Shown here one piece after another: positions 8,418 to 17,504 of a stretch of 64,000 nucleotides of DNA. The notes under the pieces were generated by a model. It made no database searches. It was given only the letters and a program-made list of their open reading frames with translations, and was not told the DNA's origin. Made by a program: the position numbers and the translations under genes. Numbering within the stretch: the first letter of the stretch is position 1; each line of letters opens with the position of its first letter. Source of the stretch: Anaerolineae bacterium. GTDB taxonomy: Bacteria; Chloroflexota; Anaerolineae; Aggregatilineales; Phototrophicaceae. The DNA is taken from the NCBI GenBank assembly GCA_022843745.1, contig JALHNB010000007.1:62001-126000 (forward strand), given 5' to 3'.

Positions 8418-9257
8418 ATGAGGGAATATCGAGTCGGTGTGATGGGCTGGCCTGTCGAACACAGCATCAGCCCGGCGATGCACAACGCGGCGTTTGCAGC
8501 TTTGGGGTTAAAAGATTGGCGTTACGATTTGCTACCAATTCAGCCGGACATCGTGCGGCAGAGCCTATCAATTTTGCGCGATGAGGGCGGTTATACGGGT
8601 GTCAACGTGACCGTTCCCCACAAGCAAGCCGTCATGCCCTACGTGAAGCCCGATGAAATCGCGCGGGCGTTGGGGGCGGCGAATACGATTGATTTTCGCA
8701 ATAACAGCGCCACCAATACCGATGTTGCCGGACTTGTTGATGACCTGACCGCAAACGGCGTGAAATTAAATGGCGAATCCGTGTTGATTATCGGTGCGGG
8801 TGGTGCGGCGCGGGCAGCCGTTTATGGGCTGGTTCATGCTGGTGCGAAAGTTAATATCACTAACCGAACCGCCGAACGCGCTCAGATTATGCTGGCTGAC
8901 CTGACTCTTTCCGCTGGTATCCGTTCGGCGCAGTTCAAACCGATGGCGGAAGCCGCGCAGGATGATTTTTCGCTCGTCATTAACTGCACACCTGTGGGCA
9001 TGTGGCCGAATGTCGAAAACTCGCCCTGGCCGGATGATCTGGATTTCCCGGCTGGCGTGACATTGTATGACATGATCTACAGGCCGGAACGTACACAGCT
9101 TATGGAAACCTGCGAATCTCGTGGTGGACGTGCGATAGGGGGATTGGGTATGCTGGTGCGGCAAGGGGCAGCAGCATTCAAAATCTGGACGGGTAAAGAT
9201 GCGCCCGTAGATGTGATGTTCGATGCAGCGCAGGCGGCATTATCCGCAAAAAAGTAA
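8418..9257 (+). CDS. aroE: Shikimate dehydrogenase
   Basis: Reduces 3-dehydroshikimate to shikimate with NADPH. It has 279 residues. The substrate site is in GWPVEHSISPAMHN and NVTVPHKQAV (catalytic Lys); the nucleotide domain has IIGAGGAARAAVYGL and NRTAERAQ, and NCTPVGMWPN and GMLVRQGAAAF close the protein. Although it follows 250 bp of repeats, it is in the same direction and pathway as its neighbours. Confidence 0.96.
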   Translation: MREYRVGVMGWPVEHSISPAMHNAAFAALGLKDWRYDLLPIQPDIVRQSLSILRDEGGYTGVNVTVPHKQAVMPYVKPDEIARALGAANTIDFRNNSATNTDVAGLVDDLTANGVKLNGESVLIIGAGGAARAAVYGLVHAGAKVNITNRTAERAQIMLADLTLSAGIRSAQFKPMAEAAQDDFSLVINCTPVGMWPNVENSPWPDDLDFPAGVTLYDMIYRPERTQLMETCESRGGRAIGGLGMLVRQGAAAFKIWTGKDAPVDVMFDAAQAALSAKK

Positions 9258-9274
9258 TTGATGTGAGGTCAAAA

Positions 9275-9967
9275 ATGGATATTGTTACCCAAATGATCGA
9301 GTTTAAGGCGAATGGCGGCATGGCTCCTGGTTATCTGGCGCAGCCGGAGAACGAGGGTCAATATCCCGGTGTGGTCGTGATTCAGGAATGGTGGGGACTG
9401 GACGATCATATCAAAGACCTCACTCGACGTTTCGCCGCTGAGGGATTTGTCGCCCTCGCGCCCGATCTGTATCGCGGCAAAGTCGCTGAAGAACCGGATG
9501 ATGCGCGTAAATTGGTGATGGAACTGGATCGTCCGCAGGCCAAGAAAGATATTCAGGGCGCGGTGAATTATCTGATCGCGCAGCCGTTCGTAATCCCCAA
9601 GAAAGCCGGAACAGTCGGCTTTTGCATGGGTGGCGCACTATCGTCGATGATGTCCTATTCCGGGGAGCATATCGGCGCGGTGATCGTCTTTTACGGTGGC
9701 GGTGCGGTTCTTTCGGATGAGGATGCCAGCAAAGTCTCAGCGCCCTATCTGGGGCTATACGGCGAACTGGATAAAGGTATTCCATTAGAGCAGGTACATG
9801 CGAACGAGGCAAAACTCAAAGCGAACGGCAAAACCTGTGAATTTGTCATTTACCCTGGCGCACCACACGCATTCTTTAATGATGAGCGCCCCTCTTTCCA
9901 GAAAGAGGCGGCTGATGATGCCTGGAAGCGCTCTTTAGGCTGGTTCCGGCAGTATTTGCACACGTAA
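9275..9967 (+). CDS. Dienelactone hydrolase family protein
   Basis: An alpha/beta hydrolase of the dienelactone hydrolase family with 230 residues. The triad is C117 (GFCMGG), D166 (YGELD) and H198 (PGAPHAF), with the family Glu in QEWWG near residue 38. The start at 9275 is placed after GTGAGG at 9263; a GTG there opens four codons earlier. In plants and some bacteria such enzymes act on lactones from aromatic breakdown, but here it is surrounded by biosynthetic genes and the natural substrate is unknown. Confidence 0.9.
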   Translation: MDIVTQMIEFKANGGMAPGYLAQPENEGQYPGVVVIQEWWGLDDHIKDLTRRFAAEGFVALAPDLYRGKVAEEPDDARKLVMELDRPQAKKDIQGAVNYLIAQPFVIPKKAGTVGFCMGGALSSMMSYSGEHIGAVIVFYGGGAVLSDEDASKVSAPYLGLYGELDKGIPLEQVHANEAKLKANGKTCEFVIYPGAPHAFFNDERPSFQKEAADDAWKRSLGWFRQYLHT

Positions 9968-10000
9968 AATCTGGGTATGGTTTGTCATTTCTCTACAGAA

Positions 10001-10128
10001 AGGGCATGATAATGGGCTTTCAGAAAATAAATCGGATGTTGTTTTCATAAGGGCGCAATATATTGCGCCCTTACCAACGCGACCCTCGAATATCCGATTT
10101 AAATCTCTAAAGACCATTATCATGCCCT
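10001..10128. repeat. MITE-like nested palindrome between the hydrolase gene and aroC
   Basis: The 20-base ends (10001-10020 and 10109-10128) are inverted repeats with one mismatch, AGGGCATGATAATGG outward. Inside them AAATCGGAT and ATCCGATTT are inverted, and the centre (10049-10072) is a perfect 24-bp palindrome built on AGGGCGCAATA. The whole 128 bp can fold into one long hairpin. It contains no gene. Hairpin elements of this size are usually non-autonomous transposable elements; no matching transposase is in the window. Confidence 0.75.
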
Positions 10129-10162
10129 ACATAAAATCCGCATGGTGTAGGATAAGTAAAAT

Positions 10163-11341
10163 ATGATACGTTTTCTAACTGCCGGGGAAAGTCACGGCCC
10201 GATGTTAACCGCTATTATCGAGGGCATACCCGCCGGGCTGCCACTCGTATCGGAGGATATTAACGGTGAACTGCGCCGCCGCCAGAAAGGTTACGGCGCG
10301 GGTGGGCGTATGAGTATTGAGGAAGATGAAGTACGCATCACGTCCGGTGTCATGAATGGGCTGACCACCGGAGGGCCGATTGCCTTACTGGTGGAAAATC
10401 GCGATTGGAAGAACTGGAAAGAAAAAGATATTAAGCCGATGACCACGCCGCGTCCCGGTCATGCCGACCTGACAGGTGCGATCAAATATGGCTATCGCGA
10501 ACTGCGGCTGTCGCTGGAACGTGCCAGCGCCCGCGAAACGACCATGCGCGTTGCTGCTGGCGCAATTTGCAAGCGTTTTCTGGCGCAATTCGGCATCGTC
10601 ATCGGCGGCTATGTTGTCCAGATTGGCGGCGTAAAAGTGCGCTGGACGGAGCGTTTTTCGCTGGATGACCGCATCGCCAATGCCGAAAATAATGATGTGC
10701 GCTGTCCTGATCCGCTGATTTCTGATGAGATGCACGAAGAAATTCGGCAGGCCATCATCGCGAAAGACACGCTCGGCGGCGTTTTCGAGGTGGTCGCGCT
10801 CAATGTGCCGCCAGGATTGGGGTCGCATGTCCATTATGACCGCAAGCTCGATGCGCGTATTGTCGGCGCGATGGTCAGTATTCATGCCATGAAGGGCGCG
10901 GAAATCGGGCCAGCATTTGAAAATGCAGGGAAGCGCGGCTCGGAAGTGCATGATGAAATTGCCCTCGATAAAGCTGGCGAAAACCTGACTCGCAAATCGA
11001 ACCGCGCCGGGGGTATTGAAGGCGGCATCTCGACGGGTGAGCCGATTATTGCGCGAGTCGCGATGAAGCCGATTTCGACTCTGCTGCAAGGGCTGAACTC
11101 GGTTGATCTGGCGACAGGCGAGACAGACCGAACCACCTATGAACGCAGCGATTTTTGTGCCATCCCACGTGCGGTGCCGATTGGCGAGGCGATGATGGCG
11201 CTGGTGATCGCTGATGAGCTGATCCAAAAAATTGGTGGTGACAGCCTGCAAGAGATGCAGCCACGATTCGAAGCGCTGCGACAGGCGCGTCTGAGCGACC
11301 TGCCGATGGATAATGCGGAGTGGCGATTTGGCTACGAATGA
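10163..11341 (+). CDS. aroC: Chorismate synthase
   Basis: Eliminates phosphate from EPSP to give chorismate, using reduced FMN. It has 392 residues. GESHGPMLTAIIEGIPAG holds the first conserved His; RRQKGYGAGGRM, ERASARETTMRVAAGA, GGIEGGISTGEPI and DFCAIPRAVPIGEAM follow as in the family. It overlaps aroK by 29 bp. It is the last step of the pathway whose other six enzymes flank it. Confidence 0.97.
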   Translation: MIRFLTAGESHGPMLTAIIEGIPAGLPLVSEDINGELRRRQKGYGAGGRMSIEEDEVRITSGVMNGLTTGGPIALLVENRDWKNWKEKDIKPMTTPRPGHADLTGAIKYGYRELRLSLERASARETTMRVAAGAICKRFLAQFGIVIGGYVVQIGGVKVRWTERFSLDDRIANAENNDVRCPDPLISDEMHEEIRQAIIAKDTLGGVFEVVALNVPPGLGSHVHYDRKLDARIVGAMVSIHAMKGAEIGPAFENAGKRGSEVHDEIALDKAGENLTRKSNRAGGIEGGISTGEPIIARVAMKPISTLLQGLNSVDLATGETDRTTYERSDFCAIPRAVPIGEAMMALVIADELIQKIGGDSLQEMQPRFEALRQARLSDLPMDNAEWRFGYE

Positions 11342-11837
11342 TCGCAATATTGTCATCACGGGCTTTATGGGTACAGGCAAAACGACGGTAGGTCGTGGTG
11401 TCGCGGCGGCGTTGCAGCGACAGTTTATCGACACTGACGAAAGAATCGTCGAGGTTGCTGGAAAACCAATTCCAGAGATTTTCGCTCAGGATGGCGAAGC
11501 GGCTTTCCGGCACATCGAACGGCGCGTCTGCCGTTTTTATGCGGGACAGCGCGGGTTGGTGATCGCGACGGGCGGCGGGATGCTGGTTGATGAATCTAAT
11601 TTGCGCGTGATGGTCGCATCAGGTTTTGTAGTTTGCCTGAATGCCTCACCGGATGAGATTCGCCAGCGGCTGACAGGGCAGACAGGCCGCCCACTTTTTT
11701 CCGGCGATTGGGAAAGCCTGCTCGAAAAACGCCGCGCGATTTACGCTAAAATTCCACATCAAATTGACACAACAGGCAAAACGCCGAACCAGATCACCCA
11801 GGAAGTTGTCGCATTATGGCAGAACGCATTCACGTAA
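11313..11837 (+). CDS. aroK: Shikimate kinase
   Basis: Phosphorylates shikimate at the 3-hydroxyl with ATP. It has 174 residues with a Walker A GFMGTGKTTVG, substrate motifs IDTDERIVE and FRHIERRV, GGGMLVD, and the LID Arg in QTGRPLF. The ATG at 11313 gives a long overlap with aroC; a TTG at 11328 in frame would also leave the P-loop intact. The 3' end overlaps aroB by 22 bp. Confidence 0.95.
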   Translation: MRSGDLATNDRNIVITGFMGTGKTTVGRGVAAALQRQFIDTDERIVEVAGKPIPEIFAQDGEAAFRHIERRVCRFYAGQRGLVIATGGGMLVDESNLRVMVASGFVVCLNASPDEIRQRLTGQTGRPLFSGDWESLLEKRRAIYAKIPHQIDTTGKTPNQITQEVVALWQNAFT

Positions 11838-12937
11838 CCGCACCCGGTGGCGATTACGATATTTTGATCGAGTCGGGGATTTTGAAAAATCTCGCGATAT
11901 ATGCTGGAGCGTGGGGGAAAAGTGTCGTTGTCACCAACACGACGATTGCGCCGCTGCATGGTGAATCACTCGCGGCCTCACTGCCGAAAGCGAAATTGGC
12001 GGTTGTTCCGGACGGCGAACAATACAAAACGCTCGAAACGATTGCCCAATTGTATGCTGATTTTATTGCCGCTGGCCTGGATCGTGGCAGCACGGTGATC
12101 GCGCTTGGCGGCGGTGTGGTAGGCGATATGGCGGGTTTTGCCGCCGCGACTTATATGCGGGGTGTTCGCTTTGTACAGATTCCCACAACGCTGCTGTCGA
12201 TGGTTGATTCGAGTGTTGGTGGCAAGGTTGGGGTTGATTTGCCGCAGGGGAAAAATCTCGTTGGTTCTTTTAAACAACCGGATATGGTGCTGATTGACCC
12301 TGATGTTTTGGATACGCTTCCCGCGCGGGAATGGCGCTGCGGCATGGCGGAAGTCATCAAGCATGGGTTTCTGGCGGACGAATCGATTCTGGACATGGTT
12401 AATAAGAACCCCTCACCCTCTTCAGAGACAGGTTTTTCAATACAACCTCACCCCCCAACCGCGTTCGCGTCTCCGCAAGCAGAGAGGGGGGGGCAGTCAG
12501 GTAAAGTTGAGCTAATTCGACGGGCGGTGCAGGTCAAGGTGGATGTGGTGCAGCGCGACCCGTTCGAAAAGGGCGAACGCGCCCATCTCAACCTCGGTCA
12601 CACATTTGGTCACGCCGTTGAGCAGGCAACTCATTACCAATGGCCGCACGGTGAGGCTGTCGGTGTTGGATTATTAGCGGCGGCGCGGCTTTCATCTGCG
12701 CTGAATTTGTGTGATTCAGACATTCCGGAGCGCATGGAAGATATTCTTGCCCATGTCGGCTTGCCACGCCGTTTGAATGGAATCGACCCGGAAGCGATTT
12801 ATGCGGCGATGGCGACGGACAAAAAATGGCTTGGCGGTCATTCGCGATTTGTGCTGCTGCGAGGTGTCGGTCAGCCAACTATTGTCGAAGATGTGCCGAA
12901 GGAAACGATTATTCAAATATTGAGCGATTTGCAATAA
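11816..12937 (+). CDS. aroB: 3-dehydroquinate synthase with an in-frame repeat insertion
   Basis: Converts DAHP to 3-dehydroquinate using NAD and a divalent metal. DGEQYKT, the [16 protein letters not shown] loop, [27 protein letters not shown] and [10 protein letters not shown] (metal-binding Glu and His) are all intact. At 373 residues it is about 15-20 longer than usual, because residues ~197-230 (12404-12505) are encoded by a palindromic repeat: a Pro/Ser/Gly-rich run beginning NPSPSSE and ending RGGQSG. It lies in a loop region between the MAEVIKHG helix and the metal-binding part, so activity may survive. A 36-bp tandem duplication copies its 3' end. Confidence 0.94.
   Translation: MAERIHVTAPGGDYDILIESGILKNLAIYAGAWGKSVVVTNTTIAPLHGESLAASLPKAKLAVVPDGEQYKTLETIAQLYADFIAAGLDRGSTVIALGGGVVGDMAGFAAATYMRGVRFVQIPTTLLSMVDSSVGGKVGVDLPQGKNLVGSFKQPDMVLIDPDVLDTLPAREWRCGMAEVIKHGFLADESILDMVNKNPSPSSETGFSIQPHPPTAFASPQAERGGQSGKVELIRRAVQVKVDVVQRDPFEKGERAHLNLGHTFGHAVEQATHYQWPHGEAVGVGLLAAARLSSALNLCDSDIPERMEDILAHVGLPRRLNGIDPEAIYAAMATDKKWLGGHSRFVLLRGVGQPTIVEDVPKETIIQILSDLQ
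12405..12500. repeat. Palindromic repeat, family A copy 3, inside aroB
   Basis: AACCCCTCACCCTC and CCTCACCCCCC on the left and AGAGAGGGGGGG on the right, around GCGTTCGCGTCTCCGC. The length keeps the aroB frame open. The same C-arm/G-arm plan occurs in the intergenic copies. Confidence 0.8.
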
Positions 12938-12969
12938 GAAACGATTATTCAATTATTGAGCGATTTAAC
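12902..12969. repeat. 36-bp tandem duplication at the aroB/aroQ junction
   Basis: The stretch 12902-12937, which holds the last eleven aroB codons and its stop, is repeated at 12938-12969 with few changes (GAAACGATTATTCAAATATT versus GAAACGATTATTCAATTATT). The second copy forms the aroQ leader. Confidence 0.85.
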
Positions 12970-13428
12970 ATGAGCAAAAAAATATTACTCCTTCATGGCC
13001 CGAATTTGAATTTGCTGGGGATGCGCGAACCGGGCATCTATGGCGCGATGACGTTGGAGCGAATCAATGCACTGGCAGCGGCACACGTCCATCAATATAA
13101 GGTTGAACTGCGGGCAGAGCAGTCCAATCATGAAGGTGCCCTGATCGACATTCTGCATGTCGCGCGTAATTGGGCAGACGGCGTGGTCTTTAATCCCGGC
13201 GCATACACACATACCTCCGTTGCCCTGCGCGATGCGATCAGTGCTGTTGCTCTGCCCGTTGTCGAAGTCCATTTGTCGAACGTCCACGCCCGCGAAGAAT
13301 TCCGGCATCGTTCGCTGCTTGCCCCGGTATGTGTTGGGCAAATCGCGGGTTTTGGCTGGCGCAGTTACATGCTGGGATTGGATGCGCTGATGGGACATCT
13401 CGGCCTGCTGCCAGAGCCGCCGTTGTGA
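12970..13428 (+). CDS. aroQ: 3-dehydroquinate dehydratase, type II
   Basis: Dehydrates 3-dehydroquinate to 3-dehydroshikimate. It has 152 residues, the normal length for the dodecameric type II enzyme. [19 protein letters not shown] holds the active-site Asn, Arg and Tyr; [25 protein letters not shown] and [18 protein letters not shown] follow. The start at 12970 gives the canonical N-terminus; the frame stays open upstream into aroB, but that part reads the duplicated sequence. Confidence 0.96.
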   Translation: MSKKILLLHGPNLNLLGMREPGIYGAMTLERINALAAAHVHQYKVELRAEQSNHEGALIDILHVARNWADGVVFNPGAYTHTSVALRDAISAVALPVVEVHLSNVHAREEFRHRSLLAPVCVGQIAGFGWRSYMLGLDALMGHLGLLPEPPL

Positions 13429-13575
13429 GGGGTAGACAATGGACGGCGCGGGTTTTTGGCGAAATGAGCCGTGCGTATGGGCGGGATATGCGGTAAGCTA
13501 GTTAACGTCTCAGCGTCTCAGTATTTTGGCTGATAAGCTGACTGGCTGACAAGCTGACAAGCTAAAGGCATATCT
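13429..13575. repeat. Low-complexity spacer before glnA
   Basis: Short direct repeats fill the second half: CGTCTCAG twice (13507-13521 region) and GCTGAC/AAGCTGAC several times up to 13563. No promoter stands out. The composition resembles the tandem runs near 8191 and 22430. Confidence 0.5.
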
Positions 13576-14910
13576 ATGACAACTCATGACACAATTTTAA
13601 CGGCGATCCATGAACAGCAGGTGAAATTTATCAACCTGTGGTTTACGGACATCACAGGTATGGTGAAAAGTATCGTTGTCCCCGTCGGCGATGCTGAACA
13701 TATTTTGCAGAACGGGTGCGCATTTGATGGATCATCTATAGAGGGATTCGCGCGGGCGGCAGAGAGCGATATGGTGCTTATGCCAGACCTGCAAACGTTC
13801 ACCATTCTCCCCTGGGATACCCCTGAGGAGCGTACAGCGCGGTTGATCTGTACGGTGTATACCCCGCAGGGAGAGCCATTTATCGGCGATCCACGCACGG
13901 CGCTTATCAACGTGATTAAGCAGGCCGAAAAAATGGGCTTTGCTTATAAAACGGGCATCGAACTCGAATTTTTCCTGTTTCATCGACATCTTGAGAACGC
14001 CATTTTGCCGCTGACCCCGCATGATGAAGTCAGTTATTTTGATCTCTCGACGAATTTTACGCAGTCGATCCGCCGCAAAATGGTTTCCACGCTGACATCA
14101 ATGGGCATTTGTGTCGATTCCGCGCATCATGAAATCGGGTTCGGGCAGCATGAGATTGATTTCAGCTATAACGACGCGCTGATCTCCGCCGATCAAATTC
14201 TGACGGCACGTATGGCGCTCAAGTCGGTGGCGCAGCATAACAATTTGCACTGCACCTTTATGCCGCGCCCGCGTATGGATTTGCCCGGTTCCGGGATGCA
14301 CACTCACCAGAGCTTGCATGATCTGAAAACTGGTGAGAATGTTTTCTCAAATCTGGATAATGAATACGGCCTTTCGGAAACAGCGCGTTATTTCCTGGCG
14401 GGGCAGCTTCGGCACGCGCGGGCGATGTGCGCGGTGCTGGCACCACTGGTCAATTCCTATAAGCGGCTGGGGACGAGTTTTGAAGCGCCCGTTTATGTCA
14501 CCTGGGCGCATATTAATCGGGGCGCTTTGATCCGTGTGCCGAGCAATATGCCCGGTAAAGAAGAACACACACGTCTGGAACTACGCTGCCCTGATCCGAG
14601 CAGCAATCCTTATCTGGCTGCTGCCGTAATGCTTCAGGCCGGGCTGGATGGGATTCGCCAACGTATCCCGCTGCCAGAGCCGCTGGAAGAAACGCTGCTG
14701 GGACAGGATAAAGTCCGTTTGCGACGTGCGGAAGTTTTGCCAACTTCACTCGGCGACGCGCTGGACGCATTGGCTGAAGATGATGTGATTCTATCGGCGC
14801 TGGGACCGCATATCAGTGATAGTTACCTCGCCGCTAAACAGCAGGAAGTCGATGAATACAATCGCCAGGTAACGGCCTGGGAGATTGAACGCTACATCAA
14901 TCGTTATTAG
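13576..14910 (+). CDS. glnA: Glutamine synthetase, type I (GSI-alpha-like)
   Basis: Makes glutamine from glutamate, ammonia and ATP; glutamine feeds amination steps in aromatic and other pathways. It has 444 residues, close to the Bacillus enzyme. FDGSSIEGFARAAESDM, IELEFFLF, HHEIGFGQHEIDF, GSGMHTHQSLHD, NSYKRL, NRGALIRVP and the C-terminal region are present. There is no adenylylation Tyr segment of the GSI-beta class, so control is more likely by feedback or regulator binding. It closes the plus-strand cluster and faces lysC. Confidence 0.93.
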   Translation: MTTHDTILTAIHEQQVKFINLWFTDITGMVKSIVVPVGDAEHILQNGCAFDGSSIEGFARAAESDMVLMPDLQTFTILPWDTPEERTARLICTVYTPQGEPFIGDPRTALINVIKQAEKMGFAYKTGIELEFFLFHRHLENAILPLTPHDEVSYFDLSTNFTQSIRRKMVSTLTSMGICVDSAHHEIGFGQHEIDFSYNDALISADQILTARMALKSVAQHNNLHCTFMPRPRMDLPGSGMHTHQSLHDLKTGENVFSNLDNEYGLSETARYFLAGQLRHARAMCAVLAPLVNSYKRLGTSFEAPVYVTWAHINRGALIRVPSNMPGKEEHTRLELRCPDPSSNPYLAAAVMLQAGLDGIRQRIPLPEPLEETLLGQDKVRLRRAEVLPTSLGDALDALAEDDVILSALGPHISDSYLAAKQQEVDEYNRQVTAWEIERYINRY

Positions 14911-14951
14911 TGTAGCAGAATGACCAATGCAGCATGGTTATTAAAACGACA

Positions 14952-16361
14952 TCAATCGTTATTGATAAGCATGTCGTGAATTTGGAATAGGGCGCGCTCG
15001 GTATCTTTGGGGTCAATAATTACTGACAAACTACATCGCGACGGCCCCTGCGCGATCCCTAAAATTCGAATACCACCTAAAGCCTGGAAAATCCCCGCGA
15101 TCAACCCTGTTAGCTCATCCAGATTTGCCCCGATGGTGGTCACAATCGTCACGAATTGAATTGTCCATAAGGTATCGCTGACTTCTGCCTGCAAGCGTTT
15201 TTCGAGGGCGGTGCGAGTCGCCCTCACTGCTTCAGGCCCGGCGCTGGTCGGTATGATGAAACTTACTAAACTGCGGGCAGAGGACTGTGCGGAGATCATC
15301 ACGTCGGCGTGACTGCCTGTTGCGGAAAACATTGCTTCGTCAATCATCGCGGAAATATGGGTCAGCGGCCCACTGTAGGGCGCACCCAACCCCAAGCCGG
15401 AAATTGACGTGACGGCCTTGAGGGTTTGCGCACCATCCAGATTAACATCCTGAATCAATGTGCCTGTTTCGCGCGGCTTGAAGACATTTTTAATCCACAA
15501 CGGAATATGATGTTCGCGCAGCGGGCCGATCATCCGGGCGTGGAGGATACGCGCACCGAAATAGGCGAGTTCAGCGACTTCGTCATAAGAGAGCAGGGGT
15601 ATGGTACGCGCTTCGGGAACTTCCTGGGGATCGGCGGTCATCATGCCGTCTACGTCCGCCCACATCCAAACCTCATCCGCGTTCGCCGAAACGGCCAGAA
15701 TTGAAGCTGTATAATCGCTGCCGCCGCGCCCAAGCGTTGTGGGTTGGCCTTCAGGCGTTGCGCCGATAAAGCCCGTAACAACGGGGATGATGCTGCGCGT
15801 GAGCATGGGCAGTAGATTTTGCGTGATGCGCTGCCGCGTGAGCGCCATATCCGGGGAAGCATTGCCAAATACTTTGTCGGTCACGATCAGATCAGTGGCA
15901 TCAATGGCAACCCCGCGCAGATTATTTTGCCGCAAAAGGGCAGCCACAATACGGGCTGCCAGCCGTTCGCCCACGCCGATAATTTTATCGAACATGGCTG
16001 GAATCGACGATCCGCCGGGTGTATCGGCCATCGTCTGGCATACATCGAGCATGTCAAAGAGCAAACGGTCAATATCCGCTTGCAGGGCATTACGTTCGCT
16101 GGTACCCAGCGGAAGCTGCTCAACCAGCGAGAGATGGCGTGTGCGGAGGGTGGCGACGATGCGTCGGTAGCCACGTCGATTGCTGAGATGCGCCAACTGT
16201 GCCGCTTCGATGAGCGCGTCAGTCACGCCGTCTAAGGCAGAAACGACCAATAGTAAATGATCCCAGCGCTCATGCTCCTGGAGCACGATGCTCAAGACCT
16301 GGGTAAGCGCTGTAGTTGTTCCGACGGATGCGCCGCCAAATTTCATGGTCAGGGTGCGCAT
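14952..16361 (-). CDS. lysC: Aspartate kinase with ACT domains
   Basis: Phosphorylates aspartate, the first step to lysine, threonine and methionine. The kinase domain starts MKFGGASVG (K7-FGG) and has VGERLAARI, GRGGSDYTASILA and DVDGMMTADP; two ACT domains follow at about 310-469 and normally bind the feedback amino acid. No homoserine dehydrogenase is fused. The start at 16361 follows GAGGAC and gives 469 residues; an upstream frame of 24 codons lacks homology. The last codons read the reverse strand of a sequence duplicated from the glnA 3' end. Confidence 0.94.
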   Translation of the reverse strand: MRTLTMKFGGASVGTTTALTQVLSIVLQEHERWDHLLLVVSALDGVTDALIEAAQLAHLSNRRGYRRIVATLRTRHLSLVEQLPLGTSERNALQADIDRLLFDMLDVCQTMADTPGGSSIPAMFDKIIGVGERLAARIVAALLRQNNLRGVAIDATDLIVTDKVFGNASPDMALTRQRITQNLLPMLTRSIIPVVTGFIGATPEGQPTTLGRGGSDYTASILAVSANADEVWMWADVDGMMTADPQEVPEARTIPLLSYDEVAELAYFGARILHARMIGPLREHHIPLWIKNVFKPRETGTLIQDVNLDGAQTLKAVTSISGLGLGAPYSGPLTHISAMIDEAMFSATGSHADVMISAQSSARSLVSFIIPTSAGPEAVRATRTALEKRLQAEVSDTLWTIQFVTIVTTIGANLDELTGLIAGIFQALGGIRILGIAQGPSRCSLSVIIDPKDTERALFQIHDMLINND

Positions 16362-16543
16362 AGTGTCCTCAATGATTATGAATCGCGAAAGTCTGCCCGC
16401 GCTTTTATCAACGCTTAAAGGTAGAATATACAATATATTCGGATGCTATGAAACGGGCAAATGTTTCAGGCTTTGCAGGATTGACGTTCTCGGCCTATCA
16501 TTAAACAGAGTGACATTAACTTTATTATCTGACGAGAAGTGTT
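16362..16543. promoter_or_regulatory. Divergent control region between lysC and ricT
   Basis: Both genes start outward from this 182-bp A/T-rich spacer, so it must hold both promoters. An inverted repeat GAATATA/TATATTC lies near 16425-16441 in the middle. I see no clear -35/-10 pair and no lysine riboswitch. Confidence 0.4.
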
Positions 16544-17494
16544 ATGACCGATATTCCACAGGTTGATGAACGCAAGCTTCTAGCAGGCGTGCGATTTTCA
16601 AAGGTAGGCAAGCTGTATCATTTTGATTACACCGCCTATCCTGATCTAAAGGTGAACGATTTTGTCATTGTCGAAACGGCTCGTGGCCGTCAGATGGGGC
16701 AGATTATGGGCTTTATCGCGCCTGATGAAACCGAGCGCGAACACCGTCCGATCCTGCGGCCAGCGACCTCGCGCGATCTGAGCTTAAAACAGCACTGGGA
16801 GATGCAGCAGCCCGAAGCGCTGACAATCTGCCAGCAAAAAGCCACCAAAATGGGTGGTTTTGATGGGGTTAAATTCGTTGCTGCCCAGTATAATTATGAC
16901 GGTTCGGCGCTGGTTTTTATTTTCACCGCCGATGACAAAGTCAATACAGGCAGATTGTGGACGGAGTTGAGCCGCACATTTCCCGCGCAGGTGGAAATGC
17001 GGCAGGTCGGCCCACGCGATGTTGCCAAGCTATTGGGGGGGTATGGCGCGTGCGGTGAACTGCGCTGTTGCAGCACGTTCCTGACGGATTTTAGCCCTAT
17101 TTCGATCAAAATGGCGAAAGTACAGGGTATTTCGCTCAATCCATCGGAAATTACCGGGATGTGCGGGCGTTTGCGCTGCTGTCTGGTTTATGAATACGAG
17201 CAGTATGTGCAGGCGCGGCAGCAGCTTCCCAAGCGGAATAAAAAAGTTGGAACGCCGTTTGGCGAGGCCAAAGTGCTGGATATTCACCCGCTTCAGGATG
17301 CCGTGACGGTTATCATGGAAGACGGTGTGCGCCAGTTGGTCAAACGTGAAGAATTGATCCCACTGGATGAGCTACGCGCTTTGGAAAAAAAGGCGAAAGA
17401 ACCCTGCACCAAACATGGCGAAGGTGAAGCCTGCGAATGCGGCGAGAAGCCTGGCAACCGTGCGCAGGACAAGCAGGACAAAAAGAAAGAATAG
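16544..17494 (+). CDS. ricT: PSP1-domain protein RicT (YaaT)
   Basis: In Bacillus RicT forms the Ric complex that binds iron-sulfur clusters and modulates RNase Y processing. This 316-residue protein has the PSP1 core and the diagnostic cysteines CGELRCC and MCGRLRCC, which ligate [4Fe-4S] clusters. The C-terminal tail is charged and contains two further Cys (EACEC) and a short CAGGACAA repeat encoding QDKQDKK. A phosphodeacetylase-like gene follows at 10 bp. Regulatory targets in this organism are unknown. Confidence 0.9.
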   Translation: MTDIPQVDERKLLAGVRFSKVGKLYHFDYTAYPDLKVNDFVIVETARGRQMGQIMGFIAPDETEREHRPILRPATSRDLSLKQHWEMQQPEALTICQQKATKMGGFDGVKFVAAQYNYDGSALVFIFTADDKVNTGRLWTELSRTFPAQVEMRQVGPRDVAKLLGGYGACGELRCCSTFLTDFSPISIKMAKVQGISLNPSEITGMCGRLRCCLVYEYEQYVQARQQLPKRNKKVGTPFGEAKVLDIHPLQDAVTVIMEDGVRQLVKREELIPLDELRALEKKAKEPCTKHGEGEACECGEKPGNRAQDKQDKKKE

Positions 17495-17504
17495 GTGAAC
17501 GATC

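Noticed and set aside
10385-11434. Minus-strand frame opposite aroC
   Set aside because: Antisense shadow of a conserved gene.
16362-16543. Lysine riboswitch before lysC
   Set aside because: The leader is too short and lacks the conserved junction sequences.
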